From NCBI RefSeq assembly GCF_022965805.1, contig NC_133105.1, positions 32,058,447 to 32,122,446 of the forward strand: 64,000 nt of DNA, given 5' to 3'. Below are positions 24,656-36,501 of the stretch, piece by piece. Positions within the stretch are counted from its first letter, which is position 1. Every line of letters begins with the position of its first letter. Under the pieces are notes generated by a model. The model made no database searches. It saw nothing but the letters and a program-made list of their open reading frames with translations, and was not told where the DNA came from. A program made the translations under genes and the position numbers. This DNA is from Primulina eburnea. Taxonomy: Eukaryota > Streptophyta > Magnoliopsida > Lamiales > Gesneriaceae.

Positions 24656-24895
24656 CGTCTCGCGCTCGGGCGGTGGCAATTTACCGCTCGAGCGCTGAGC
24701 TCGGCGCTCGGGCGGTTAAAACGTACCGCCCGGGCGAGGGAGGTTCTGTCCTCACTCCATGTTCCTTGGCGCTCGGGCGGTCAAAACTACCGCCCGGGCG
24801 CCACCTCCTCTGCCCGAACATTACCTTATTGAACATTGGCGCTCGGGAAGTCATCTTCTACCGCTCGGGCGCCACATGTTCTGCCCGAAAATCAC
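24656..24895 (-). repeat. GC-rich dyad cluster in U3 of GT LTR
   Basis: Pairs of CGCTCGGGCGGT and TACCGCCCGGGCG words form inverted repeats separated by short spacers, upstream of the TATA run on the minus strand. The same cluster is at 30187-30415 in the 5' LTR. Confidence 0.75.
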
Positions 24896-25026
24896 ATAAC
24901 TCATATGTGTTACCCAATTTGGTCTCGGAGTGGTCCAACTATACTCATATCCGTTCCTTAACAATAAATCAGCTCAGATTACGTTAATCATTTCAAATTA
25001 CATTAATCAAATTCTTGGGCATTACA

Positions 25027-25064
25027 TTTCTCCCCCTCTAGAATCTGAGTTCGTCCTCGAACTC
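25027..25064 (-). other. GT polypurine tract and pre-PPT stem-loop
   Basis: The polypurine tract (minus strand AGAGGGGGAGAAA, 25027-25039) touches the LTR. It is preceded by GAGTTCG-AGGA-CGAACTC (25047-25064), whose arms differ from those of G5 but still pair perfectly. Confidence 0.8.
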
Positions 25065-26954
25065 GCAAGTAATCAATTCAGATATATCAGAAGAAATGTA
25101 TATAGAGTTTAAATCAGACACTCATCTCAAGGAATCTATTCTGATATTTCAATCTCATATCAACTTCTATTCCAAAAATAGCTCTGATAAAATCAATCTC
25201 GCAATACTGGTTATACAACATCTGTATAGACCCATCACCAGTTCGTAACAGCTCAACATCATCAGCTGTTATCGAATCTGATTTATCCCAATCAAGGATA
25301 TATTCGATATTCGGTCTCAAATACCAACAGTCATCGTCCGACGTTGGCATATTCAATCTGTTTATTATGAGCTGTTTTTATTTTCTTCTGAATTAGCTTC
25401 ATCTTTTCAGTCATATCTCTGATCATTTCAGATCCAATCTCAAGAATCTCAGAGATATCATTCAAATAAAGAGAGGATCCATATATCTTTCCGTACAACG
25501 CTTCGAAATGAGTTATCTCAATACTCAATTGATAGTTGTTGTTGTACGAAAACCCACCAAAATAGCAACGAATTCTGCCATTCAGTGTTAAAATCAAGCA
25601 TTACAGCTTTCAGCATATCCTCCGAAATCTGGATAATTCACTATGACTGTCTATCAGGTGGTGAATACTATTCAGTATTCAGATATAATCTAGTATCCAA
25701 CTCTTACTGTACATTCTGTCAAACGTGCAAAATCAACCAAAATCACGATCTAATATAATCAACTCTCAACTCTCCATGTAACCTCATCACTTTTCTGACT
25801 GATACTCCGTAATATATCATATTTGTACATCTTCATGTACGAGTTAGCACTCGCAGACTGGGTCAGTCTGTTATTCCTAACTCAATCAATACTCAATTCC
25901 GAGAGGAATGCAGTAATTTCATTACGATATCCTCGGAAATGTAATCTTATTTCCATTCAGGAATCGATAATTATCTAACCAATCTCTTGGTTTGTTTTCT
26001 TTTTATCTTTATCTGTCTATAATTCAGACATTTCAGTCCAAACTCTGCCATATCTAATCTCATCTGTTTCTATCAAAACATTTTCTACTATCAAGATGCG
26101 TACTGAATCAAGTATTGCACCTTTCTGACCATCTATGTCATTTCACATTCGAAATATCGGGCATAAACAAATCAGTTATTAACATATAATACAGTATTAC
26201 TTACCTGATATTCTGATCGACACTCTGTTCGGACTATCGATATTGAGTTCTAAATATTCTAATCAGCTTTTTAAACTGCTATCGATTCGAAATCAGCTCT
26301 GGTTCGTACTGTACAATATAATCTTTATTGTCTACTATCTGTCTCAATCAGGATTCAAAATTTCAACAATTTCTAAGATCAGTTCAAGACTAAAATCAAT
26401 CTCTCTGATTGGAATCAGATCTGAAGTCTTATCAGAGAAAACATCGAGAACTTTCTTATCATTGGTAAATCAGCCAATGATAGACTCAACTTCAGTAAAT
26501 CAACTGAATACATAAGGAGTCATTCTGCTCCTTTCTGTAATAATCGAGTCATAGATAGTACGAATATCAAAGGAATTCTCAGTCTAGAATTCTTATCGTA
26601 CAATATTCATCTCTTGATCATCTCAGATCTGATTCTTACCATCTTCTAGAATTAATCTATGGTAGCTCTGTACTTGGTCCGCATATCAATATCAGTAATG
26701 CAGTTCCAAAATCAGAGAACACTAGCACAATACAAGCTACCATATGCTCTAACTCGATCTCATTCTCATCCTACTGTAGTATACAAGATCTAACAGAAAT
26801 CACTGATACAAGATCTTTTCCCAGAGTAACAGAAAAAACTACTACAATAAATATGGACTCAACAGATAATGCATGCATCAATGCAAATCTTTCAGAAATA
26901 AGAGTATGTGAAGCACCGGTATCCCTCAATACGTATGCAGGATAATCAAACAAA
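25065..26954 (-). pseudogene. GT degenerate protease and integrase remnants
   Basis: Protease remains next to gag (DTGASHT near 26915, in 26771-26954, continuing to about 26640). Integrase remnants follow at about 25950-25640 and 25597-25331 (FSYNNNYQLSIEITHFEALYGK, then a TEKMKLIQKK stretch). The tail lies at 25170-25114 (EVDMRLKYQ). Between protease and integrase no RT or RNase H can be recognised, so roughly 1.8 kb expected in this family is missing or eroded. Many substitutions and frame breaks make every remaining domain non-functional. Confidence 0.8.
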
Positions 26955-28064
26955 TCAGTTACCTGCAACATCATCATCTGGTGCTTCCTGAGCCTGCTCC
27001 TCGGTCAAAGCAAATACTCTGGCCTGCTGTCTAGGAGGCTGGCCAACCGTCTGGCTTCCTCCTGGCCTCTGCTGTGACTGAGATGGTACTGGCTGAAATG
27101 AAGGAACGGCAGCTGATCGTCTACTCCACTGTGCCGCTGATCCAGATGGTTCAGCTCCTTGGGATCTTTGGGAATCCCTCTGTGGACATACTCTGGCAAA
27201 ATGTCCCTGTTGTTTACAGAAGTGGCAACTACCAAGTACTCCTTGGCATTGCTCAGTGGAATGTCTCCCTCCACAATTTCCGCAGTAAGCCCCGGTATAA
27301 CTCTGTTGGGGACCACTGGAGCTAGAAGAACTGCCGCCAGACTTCTTAAACAGCATTCCTCTAGCCTTCAGAAAATCTTTCCTTTCACCACTGCTACTGC
27401 CACTCTCGAATCGAGGAGGTGGTTGCGGTGGTCTCCACACTGGAGGAACAAATTCAGCTCCTCTCTGCCTTATCAGGCCCGCTTCAGCTCCCTTTGCTCT
27501 ATTCATGGCATCAGCAAAGTTATTCGGTCGCCCTGTGTTCACCAATGTAAAAATATCGGGATTCAAGCCATTGATGAACTGATCAGCAACCGCTTCGTCA
27601 TTTTCAGACACATGTGGAGCAAACTTCAACAAGGTAGAGAACTTGGTCACATATTCCTCAATGTTCAGCTGACCCTGTCTCAAATTGGCAAACTCCGCCC
27701 CCTTGTCTTTCCTGTACGACACTGGGAAGAATCTTTGATAAAACTCAGTTTTAAATACATCCCAAGTAATAATCGTACCTCGCTGCTCCAAGGCCCTCTT
27801 CATTGTAACCCACCAGCTTTGTGCAACATCAAGCAACTGGTGCCCAATCAATTTAATCCGGCGCTCATCACTGTATTCCAGTGAATCAAACAGCATCTCA
27901 ATGCTACCCAACCAACTCTCACACTCGACTGATGTCTCAGTACCCTTCAGAGTGGGTGGTTTGAATGACTGAAACCTCTTCAGCAAGGTTTCCATTGGAG
28001 TCGGTGTTACATCCATTGGAGGATTTGATGTACTACCCTGTTCTGGTATTCTTCTAGGAGGCAT
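26955..28064 (-). CDS. gag: GT gypsy gag, intact
   Basis: 369 residues from an ATG in MPPRR context. A retrotransposon gag (capsid) domain occupies about residues 40-190. A Pro/Ser-rich linker follows, then two CCHC-like knuckles (CGNCGGRHSTEQC and CHFCKQQGHFARVC, about residues 265-295) and a Gln/Ser-rich stretch. The frame ends after DDDVAGN at a TGA where relatives read Cys and continue into protease. A stop between gag and protease converts a fused gag-pol into a stand-alone gag. It is the only gypsy gag in this window that is open from its conventional MPPRR start with both knuckles intact. G2's first stop is at codon 17, and G1 has lost a knuckle cysteine. Confidence 0.88.
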   Translation of the reverse strand: MPPRRIPEQGSTSNPPMDVTPTPMETLLKRFQSFKPPTLKGTETSVECESWLGSIEMLFDSLEYSDERRIKLIGHQLLDVAQSWWVTMKRALEQRGTIITWDVFKTEFYQRFFPVSYRKDKGAEFANLRQGQLNIEEYVTKFSTLLKFAPHVSENDEAVADQFINGLNPDIFTLVNTGRPNNFADAMNRAKGAEAGLIRQRGAEFVPPVWRPPQPPPRFESGSSSGERKDFLKARGMLFKKSGGSSSSSSGPQQSYTGAYCGNCGGRHSTEQCQGVLGSCHFCKQQGHFARVCPQRDSQRSQGAEPSGSAAQWSRRSAAVPSFQPVPSQSQQRPGGSQTVGQPPRQQARVFALTEEQAQEAPDDDVAGN

Positions 28065-28334
28065 ATCTGAATATCACAAGGATTAGTAACTCAATCCAAC
28101 AAACCTGTTTCAATTCAGTCCTTCCTCTCAATCATCTTACTGTTGATTGAGAATCAATTCAGATTCGTTCCCAATAATACATATTACAAAATCAAATCAG
28201 ATAAATCAAGTAACATGTATTATATAAATCAGTACAACATGCTAGCATGCAAAAGCAAGGAAGAAAACTCAATCTACCCCGCTCACTAGCCTCTTCTATC
28301 TCAGTCTCAAGAACTCTAGGTTCTAGAACCAATA

Positions 28335-28346
28335 GCTCTGATACCA
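28335..28346 (-). other. GT primer binding site
   Basis: Minus strand TGGTATCAGAGC lies five bases (ACAGG) after the LTR end. It is complementary to the 3' end of initiator tRNA-Met, the usual chromovirus primer. Confidence 0.9.
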
Positions 28347-28351
28347 CCTGT

Positions 28352-30551
28352 TGTGGGGACCCGGACGCTAATCATGTTCTTAATCATCATTGGGACTAAT
28401 TAATCAATATAAAACAGGGTCTAAATTTTTTTTTTAAAATACGGAAGGTAATGGAATCAAACTCCTATACATATTAGTATAAAAGTTCAAATCTGATAAA
28501 ATATACAATCATACATACTCAGGTTCAACAACTACTATCAAGTGTTTAACCCTATCTCTAATCCAAGTCCGGAGCCTCCACTCTAATCATGATCTCTCTT
28601 CATCTTCTTGACCCTGATCCAGCCCCACCTGTTGTCATGCACACATACAAAACAAGACAACAGCCGGATAACTCCGGTGAGAAATACATCCCAGTAAAAA
28701 CAATGTAAACATGCAATCATATAAAAGCATATACGAAAGCATATAAGCATTATCCATAACATGTCTCAAATTAGAAACATAAATCAATATCAAACATTCA
28801 ATAATCATGAATGGTATAAATAATGTAAATCAACAGGTATTATCAGACTCAACTCAACCGACACTTCGTCTCAGACTCGACTCAACTCTATCCTAGGGAT
28901 CCCGATGTCTGGATATATGTATTATATCGAATCTCAGTCGATAGGAATGAATCAATCCCTAAACGGCATCGATATAATTCATATATCAGTGTCTGGGCGA
29001 ATCAGCCGCAGAATTGACGACTCAGTCAATAACCCGACGAATCAGCCGGTAATTAGGCGAATCAACCAATAATCAGACAACTCAGCCTGTAATTAAGCGA
29101 ATCAGCTTAAGTTTAGACGAATCGGTCAATAACCAGACGAATCAGCCTGTAATTAAGCGAATCAGCTTAAGTTTAGACGAATCAGTCAATAACCAAACGA
29201 ATCAGCCGGTGACTAGGCGAATCAGCCCTTAACCAGACGAATCAGCCGGTGACTAGGCGAATCAGCCTAAACGACTCAGTAATCAATACATGCAGTCAGT
29301 ATCTAAGCAAATCAATCGATGACTAGCGAATCAGCAGTCATTACATGCAGTCAGTATCTAAGCAAATCAATCGATGACTAGCGAATCAGCAGTCATTACA
29401 TGCAGTGGCTATAAATCAATAGACTACAATCGTAAATCTCATTAATTGCAAATATCAATGCAGTAATTGAAAGTATGTGATTTAGGGAGACTCGAGTCAA
29501 ACCTCACTCGAGTTGTGCAATCCCAACTCAACATTAATTTATACCTTTCTTTCTGATATTCTGACCCTGTCGAAGTCTCGAACTCAAAGCCTGTCAATAC
29601 TCAGTCTGACAATAACAATATCGAGGGTACGGTATCAATATACCACTCAATCAATACTGGATAAAATCAGAATTCAATCAAATTCTATTTCAATATCATA
29701 ACGGCATAATCTCAATATATCCATCCATATCATATCAGTCAGATATCAATTCTAACGTCTTATACTCGATAATCACTCAATCTTGATATCAATTCTTATT
29801 CAACTCCACTCTAAAAATCATAACAATTTCATATGGTATTTGTTCCTCAGTCCGGTTTCAATTATACGATGTCTAACATGACAAGAACATCATATATGAA
29901 TCATATCAGATTCTGACAATACCATAATTTAAAATCATATCAAAACGTAGCAAAACTTACGTCCAGTTGTAGCCTACGTTGATAGGGACACAGTACCGCA
30001 GTCGGATTCAAAATCGGACGGACGGATTTCTCACAAAAGGCGTAAGGATTTTTCAATAAAATGACAGAACTCTTTCTCGATTCTTTCGTCTGAATTCTCC
30101 AGCAATTCACGCATGTATATATATATATACATATACATCTCGGACATCCAGCAAGGCAAATGGCACACCCTGCGTGCAACACGTCTCGCGCTCGGGCGGT
30201 GGCAATTTACCGCTCGAGCGCGAGCTCGGCGCTCGGGCGGTTAAAACGTACCGCCCGGGCGAGGGAGGTTCTGTCCTCACTCCATGTTCCTTGGCGCTCG
30301 GGCGGTCAAAACTACCGCCCGGGCGCCACCTCCTCTGCCCGAACATTACCTTATTGAACATTGGCGCTCGGGCGGTCATCTTCTACCGCTCGGGCGCCAC
30401 ATGTTCTGCCCGAAAATCACATAACTCATATGTGTTACCCAATTTGGTCTCGGAGTGGTCCAACTATACTCATATCCGTTCCTTATCAATAAATCAGCTC
30501 AGATTACGTTAATCATTTCAAATTACATTAATCAAATTCTTGGGCATTACA
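28352..30551 (-). repeat. GT 5' LTR (2200 bp)
   Basis: Partner of 22818-25026 with the same ends. It holds the conserved hairpin (28629-28663), minisatellite (about 28990-29410), TATA run (about 30116-30130) and GC-rich dyads (30187-30415). The 30361 region reads GCTCGGGCGGTCATC where the 3' LTR has GCTCGGGAAGTCATC. No gene is present. Confidence 0.9.
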
Positions 30552-32532
30552 TTGTTCTTGTGCAAGATTTACAATAAAAACACATTCATAGAGTGTTTAA
30601 GAATTTTACCTATCAACCTCTTGAGGTTGATGAATGGCACCAACTAAAGTGTGAACACTTTAGCTCTTGAATGGATGAATATCTACAAGCTCACCTCCTT
30701 TCCTTCAAGAATTATGCCCACTACTACCTAGGTAAATCCCTTCTTGTTTTCCACTAGAAAAACAAGAAGATTTTTCAAAGAGAAGTGTTTTTATTCTCCA
30801 ACAATTTTGAAGAACAAAATAAAAGAAAACTTGAGAGAAATTGGGAGAGGGATTTCGGCCAAGAGGATGAGAGGGAATGAGAGTGTGAAGTCTAGTCTTG
30901 GGTGTGTGAAAAGTTGCATGCTTTTGAATTTTTTAATAAAAAGTAATCCACACCTCTTCACCTCCCAAGCATGCAAACCCTAGCATGTCATGTATATATA
31001 ATATGGTTTTTAACACATTAAAAACCATGGACTAAATTTTAATTATCTCAAACATATTTGAGATTAATTAAATACTACTTGAATTTATTCAAGTCCCACT
31101 AGTTAAATAATTATTTTAATTGAGCTCTACAAGACTCAATTTATTTAATTAATTCAACACTTGAATTATTTTTAATTATTTGGACTCTACTAGGTCCACT
31201 AGTGTTTAATTAATTCAACACTTGAATTAATTTAATTTAGTCCACAATAATGTTTATGAAAATCACAATTTTCAACTACATTATTTACTTGGCCAAATTT
31301 TAATCTTAGGAACACTTCCATAAATTAAAATTTATATTTCTCTCTTAGAAGTCATACTTCTATTTTTCTTTACTCTTATAAACACATTTATAAGCCGTTC
31401 AACACATTGAACTATTTTACTTCTCATCGGGATTTACAAAGCTAGTACTTGTGTGGCCCTCAATGGTTCATTGATACAACTAGCTGTGGGTTCACATCTC
31501 CATGTGATTCGGACTAAACATGTCCTTATTTGAGCATACCCCAATTGCTCCATTCTTAATTATCAACTCCTTGATAATAAGAACGTCAGAACTCAAGTCT
31601 GATAGTACCCAACCAATCACATTAAACGCCTAGCAGTATCGCTTATGTGGTTCCCTAGGTATCACACGATAGTGACTGCAAGAACCATTCAATTATGGTT
31701 AGCGTACAGTACGGTCCCTTCAACTCATATATCCCGACCGATTCGAAAACTATTGGTTTATCGAGAGTTGTCAATGAATCGATACTATGTGTCATGTTGT
31801 GGTTGCATCGATGGTGTAATCTATGAAACCCCTTTCATAATTACCATCATACTCTGATCAGAGATTTCAACCCACACATACGTGAAAAACACATAGGATA
31901 TCCATACTCGTAGGTAAGCGGTGAATCCCCGGCTACAATGCATCGACTCCTATATGTTTCGCCGTAACACCCAACCTTGCCTCCTGACCACCCCACAAGA
32001 GTCGGTAAACAAGTCAAAGTGAAACGCTAGCACATAGAGTCTCAATGTTGTCCCGGGTCATAAGGACTAATGGTGTACAACCATAAACTAGGACGTTTCC
32101 ACTCGATAAGTGAGAACCACTTGGAAAGTCCTTTATAGAGGGTTGTTAAGTGCACTCTACCAGGAGCACCTATCTGCATGCTCTGACATCACAATGTCCC
32201 CTACCAATGAAACATGGTACTCACATCGCATATACTAGTCTCTAACTTGAGCGGCCTATATCCTTCTTATTGGCGGCTGAATCGACTAGGAACCGTTTAG
32301 AATATACAGTATTACAAATATGAGTTTCATGATACTCATCATATGAGCATCTCATATTCTTTCTACAATATGTATATTCAAGGACTTTATCTATGCAACT
32401 CGCATGGGTATAAAGATAAAGATGCGCCAAATTAATAAATTCAAATATTATTAAAAATAAAGATCGTTTATACAAAGAGTTTCATCGTGAACAGTCGGCC
32501 AACACTTGGCTCGACGTGCACCTACTCTAACA

Positions 32533-32537
32533 ATGGT
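32533..32537. repeat. target-site duplication ATGGT (right)
   Basis: Pairs with 12737-12741 around the complete copia element. Confidence 0.9.
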
Positions 32538-33369
32538 AACATGTTTATGAATTGGTTATAGAATTATATTCAAATCTTGTAACATGAATATGCTTTGATT
32601 ATAGAATTGTATTCAAGCATATAAGATCATTGTGATATTCAGATATGAATATGAGCATTGCTTTGTTTACAGATTGATATTCATTGCATTTAAGATAGGA
32701 GAGTCGTTGACAGCCATTGTCAAATATCTAGATGTTCGGTGTATCTCAGCTTAGGAGCAGCCCTGACTCCTATTGCAGCCGTTGATACAGCTCAGACCGA
32801 AGTCTAGGAATAAGACGTACAGTCACTCCGAGTGGGAGGGTAGGTGACAGCCATTGACGTCTTATTCACACCGGGATCCCTAGAGTTCTAGTCGAGTCGA
32901 GTCCAGACATGGTTTGATTCGCATTGCATTGCATGTTTATATGGATGTCATTTATTATAGCATGTTTCATGTTTAGATTGATTTATGCATGTATACATGT
33001 TTATACTGGGATTTGTTCTCACCGGAGTTTCCGGCTGTTGTTATGTCTATATGTGTGCATAACAACAGGTGGGGCAGGATCTGGGTCGAGACAGAGATGA
33101 GAGATGGACATAGCGTGGTGATCTCGGGCACAGCAGAGGACTAGTGGTTTTTATTAGACTTGTACTATTTGTATTTGGTTTGTTGTAGTAAACCCTAGTT
33201 GGATTAATGTACTAGAAAAAGACATGTTGTATGTTTTTAATATCAATGAAGACCTTATGCTTGTTTACATACATTAGAATTAATGTTGAAAAGCGAAAAA
33301 TTTGACCCACTTTTTATATTAACGGTCCATTGAATCCCAAAGAAAAGAGTTAGAGCCCGGGTCCTCACA
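32538..33369 (+). repeat. G5 gypsy 3' LTR, second part
   Basis: It continues the LTR from 12741 and ends GAGCCCGGGTCCTCACA. It carries the multi-helix module (32701-32880). Here AATAAGACG (32809-32817) pairs perfectly with CGTCTTATT (32858-32866) and TTGACA/TGTCAA (32707-32723) forms the first hairpin. The terminal hairpin CTGTTGTTATG...CATAACAACAG is at 33035-33068, preceded by CCGGA/TCCGG. Confidence 0.85.
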
Positions 33370-33863
33370 AAATTAGATTGGGATCCCTATATTTGAGATA
33401 AGATAAGATTAGATCATGAGTCATTGATTCATGTAGTCAGACTAGATACATGTTTTGATGTTTGTTTATGTTTTTATATTTGTTTTATATGATTGCATTT
33501 AATACATTGTTTATACTGGGATATTTATATCTCACCGGAGTTATCCGGCTGTTGTCTTGTTTGTATGTGTGCATGGCAACAGGTGGGACAGGTTCAGGGT
33601 CACAGAGATGAAGAAAGATCGAGTTAGAGTGGAGACTACGGACTTGGACTAGAGATAGGGTTTAAACACTTGATAGTTAGTTGTTGAACCTGAGATATGT
33701 ATGATTGTATATTTTACCAGAATTATACTTTTATACTGATATGTATAGGAGTTTGATTCTATTACTTTCCGTATTTTAAAAAAAAAATTAGACCCTATTT
33801 ATTATAATTGATTAATTAGTCCCAATCATGATTAAAAAGATGATTAGCGTCCGGGTCCCCACA
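33370..33863 (+). repeat. G1 gypsy 5' LTR, 3' part only
   Basis: Truncated at its left where it abuts G5. It retains the terminal hairpin (CTGTTGTC 33549-33556 with GGCAACAG 33575-33582) and the end CCGGGTCCCCACA. The U3, TATA box and structural module are lost, so this copy has no promoter of its own. Confidence 0.8.
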
Positions 33864-33868
33864 ACAGG

Positions 33869-33880
33869 TGGTATCAGAGC
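33869..33880 (+). other. G1 primer binding site
   Basis: TGGTATCAGAGC lies five bases after the LTR end, the initiator tRNA-Met type, as in GT and G2. A leader of about 240 bases follows, with no ORF. Confidence 0.9.
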
Positions 33881-34123
33881 GATAGATCCTTTAGATTGAG
33901 ATAGAAGAGGCTAGTGAGCGGGGTAGACTGAGGTTTTCTTTCCTGCTTTTGAATGCTAGCATGTCTTACTGCTTTATTACATGTTACTTGTTTATCTGAT
34001 TTGATATAGTAATATGTTTTATTGAGATTGGATCGGTACTGATTCTAGATCAGCAGTAAGATGATCTGAGGAGGATTGAAACAGAATTCTGGTATTTGTT
34101 ACTAATCTATTTGATTATCAGAT

Positions 34124-36501
34124 ATGCCTCCGAGACGAGTACCAGAACAAGGAAGTACATTCAATCCTACAATGGATGTCACACCGACTCCAATGGAAAC
34201 GTTACTGAAACGATTTCAGTCATTTCATCCGCCAACCTTGAAAGGCACAGAGAACGCTGTGGAGTGTGAGAGTTGGCTTGATGATATAGAAATGTTGTTC
34301 GAATCCTTGGAGTATACAGATGAGAAGAGAGTGAAATTAATTGGACACCAGTTACACGACGTTGCCAAGGACTGGTGGATTACGAGGAAGAGAGCCATGG
34401 AGCATAGAGGTACGAATATTACCTGGAATATATTTAGAACTGAATTTTATCAACGATTTTTCCCATTGTCGTACCGAAAGGATAAGGGGGCGGAGTTTGC
34501 CAATCTAAAGCAAGGACAGATGAACATAGAGGAGTACATGTCAAAGTTCTCCTCCTTGCTGAAATTTGCTCCACATGTGGCTGACAGCGAAGAAGCTACT
34601 GCTGATCAGTTCATCAATGGCCTGAACCCCAATATTTTCACATTGGTGAACACAGGGAGACCGAATAATTTTACTGATGCCCTGAACAGAGCCAAGGGAG
34701 CAGAAGCCGGTCTGATGAGACAGAAAGGGGCTTCATTTGTGCCTCCAGCACCGAGACCACAACAACCACCTCCCAGATTTGAGGGTGGCATCAGTAGTGG
34801 AGGAAAGAAAGAATTTTTGAAAGCCAGGGGAAAGCAATTCAAGAAATCTGGCAGTAGTTCTTCCAGCTCCGGTGGTTCCAGACCGAGCCAGAGTTACACT
34901 GGAGTCTATTGCAAGACTTGCGGAGGAAGACATGCTACTGAGCAATGCCAGGGAGTGACTGGTAGTTGCAATTTCGGTAAACAGCCGGGACACTTTGCTA
35001 AAGTGTGTCCACATAAAGGTTTGCAGAGAGCTCAGGGGGCCGAGTCATCGGGATCAGCAGCACAGACTGAGAGACGATCAGCTGCTGTTCATACATTTCA
35101 GCCAGCGCCGGCTCAGTCACAGCAGAGGCAAGGAGGAAGCCAGATAGTTGGTCAGCCTCCGAGACAGCAGGCCAGAGTCTTCGATTTGACAGAAGAGCAG
35201 GCCCAGGAAGCACCAGATGACGTTGTGGCAGGTAACTGTTCTTTATGTGGTTATCCTGCTTACGTATTAATTGATACCGGTGCTTCACACACATTTATTT
35301 CTGAACGATTTGCATTAAGTCATGCAATGCCTGTAGAATCTTTAGTTACTGTAGTGTCTGTCTCTTCGCCTTTGGGTACGGGTTTGATATCCGTGAATTC
35401 GGTTAAACATTGTATGCTACAGTATGACGGACATGAGATTGAGTTAGATTGCATCGTACTTGGGTTGTCCGATTTTGATTGTATTATTGGTATTGATATG
35501 CTGACCAAGTACAGAGCGACAGTTGATTGTTTCCACAAGATAGTGAGATTCATACCAGATATGGCTGAAGAGTGGAAATTTTACGGTAAGGGTTCTAGAT
35601 CGAGAATTCTTTTAGTATCCGTACTATCTATGACTCGATTGTTACAGAAAGGAGCAGAAGGGTTCCTTGTATATTCAGTAGATTTACTGAAGTCGAGTCC
35701 AGCATTGGCGGATCTGCCAGTAGTACGTGAGTTTGCTGACGACTTCCCAGATGAGATCCCGGGATTACCTCCAGTTAGAGAGATAGACTTCAGCATTGAA
35801 CTGATGCCAGGTACAATACCGATTTCTAGAGCTCCGTACAGAATGGCACCAGTTGAATTGAAAGAATTGAAGGATCAGTTGGAAGATTTACTGGCCAAGG
35901 GGTACATCAGACCGAGTGTGTCTCTTTGGGGTGCTCCAGTACTATTCGTAAGAAAAAAAGATGGTTCGATGAGACTCTGCATCGACTATCGGCAACTGAA
36001 CAAGGCAACGGTAAAGAATAAATATCCTTTGCCTCGTATAGATGATTTATTCGATCAGTTGCAGGGTTCTTCAGTATTTTCCAAGATCGATTTGAGATCA
36101 GGATATCATCAGCTGAGAGTCAAAGATTCTGATATCTCAAAGATGGCATTCAGAACCAGGTATGGACACTATGAATTTATCGTCATGCCGTTTGGTCTGA
36201 CGAATGCTCCAGCTGTATTCATGGGATTGATGAACCATATCTTCCAGAAATATCTCGATGATTTTGTGATTATTTTCATCGATGATATTTTGATTTATTC
36301 AAAGAATATGAGTGAGCAGGCTGAGCATCTAAGAACTGTGTTGCGAATTCTAAGGGCTGAGAAGTTATATGCTAAACTGTCGAAATATGAGTTTTGGCTA
36401 AGACAGGTAGTATTTCTGGGTCATATTATATCTGGAGATGGTATATCAGTTGATCCCAGTAAAGTGGAAGCCGTGATTTCTTGGCCAAGACCGACATCAG
36501 T
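34124..36501 (+). pseudogene. G1 gypsy gag-protease-RT, interrupted by G2
   Basis: One open frame of about 792 codons runs from ATG ([10 protein letters not shown]) to the G2 insertion. Gag capsid lies at about residues 40-190. Two knuckles follow ([13 protein letters not shown] near 263; the second reads [14 protein letters not shown] near 281, its second Cys replaced by Gly). Then come protease DTGASHT near 383 and RT with LCIDYRQLN and catalytic FIDDIL (Asp720-Asp721). RT ends at SWPRPTSV, where G2 is inserted. The frame then runs 29 codons into the G2 LTR (stop at 36587-36589), so any product would be a chimera lacking RNase H and integrase. The remainder of pol resumes at 45081. Confidence 0.9.

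Larger units (their letters stand above)
22818..25026 (-). repeat. GT 3' LTR (2209 bp)
   Basis: Plus-strand ends are TGTGGGGACCCGG and GGGCATTACA. It contains the conserved hairpin (23095-23129), a minisatellite (about 23460-23880), a TATATATA run (24587-24604) and GC-rich dyads (24656-24895). It differs from the other LTR mainly by short indels, including six extra bases in the minisatellite region. Confidence 0.9.
22818..30551 (-). mobile_element. GT: Ty3/gypsy element with intact gag, ruined pol
   Basis: A 7.7-kb element flanked by TTGTT (22813-22817 and 30552-30556). Minus-strand order is 5' LTR (28352-30551), primer binding site, gag, degenerate protease and integrase, polypurine tract and 3' LTR (22818-25026). 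Most of the reverse transcriptase and RNase H region is missing. The LTRs look nearly identical, which implies a recent insertion despite the wrecked pol. Confidence 0.9.
12742..32532 (-). mobile_element. complete Ty1/copia element with two nested gypsy insertions
   Basis: Minus-strand order is 5' LTR (32532 down to 22734, interrupted by GT), primer binding site, long leader, gag-protease, integrase, RT, RNase H, polypurine tract and 3' LTR (16963 down to 12742, interrupted by a solo LTR). Both ends are TG...CA and a 5-bp ATGGT duplication flanks the whole. With inserts removed the LTRs are about 2073 and 2060 bp and the element is about 9.9 kb. The integrase-before-RT order defines it as copia. 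The long LTRs and 1.8-kb leader are notable, but I do not assign a lineage. Confidence 0.9.
22734..32532 (-). repeat. copia 5' LTR, split by gypsy GT
   Basis: LTR sequence is 22734-22817 and 30557-32532, about 2060 bp in total. It is separated by the GT element and its TTGTT duplication. The outer end CTACTCTAACA is followed by the ATGGT target duplication. The LTR lacks the solo LTR carried by its partner at 12742-16963; the uninterrupted site is visible at about 31275-31285 (CAACTACATTATTTACTTGG). Confidence 0.9.

Noticed and set aside
24620..24987. Frames of 70-117 codons in the GT LTR (also 30160-30512)
   Set aside because: Generated by GC-rich dyads in U3; differ between the two LTRs and have no protein features.
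27159..27884. 241-codon plus-strand frame opposite GT gag
   Set aside because: It is the antisense shadow of the gag coding region; its composition follows gag codons.
33869..33880. Possible tRNA-Met gene fragments at TGGTATCAGAGC sites
   Set aside because: Only 12-13 bases match, next to LTR ends; they are primer binding sites.
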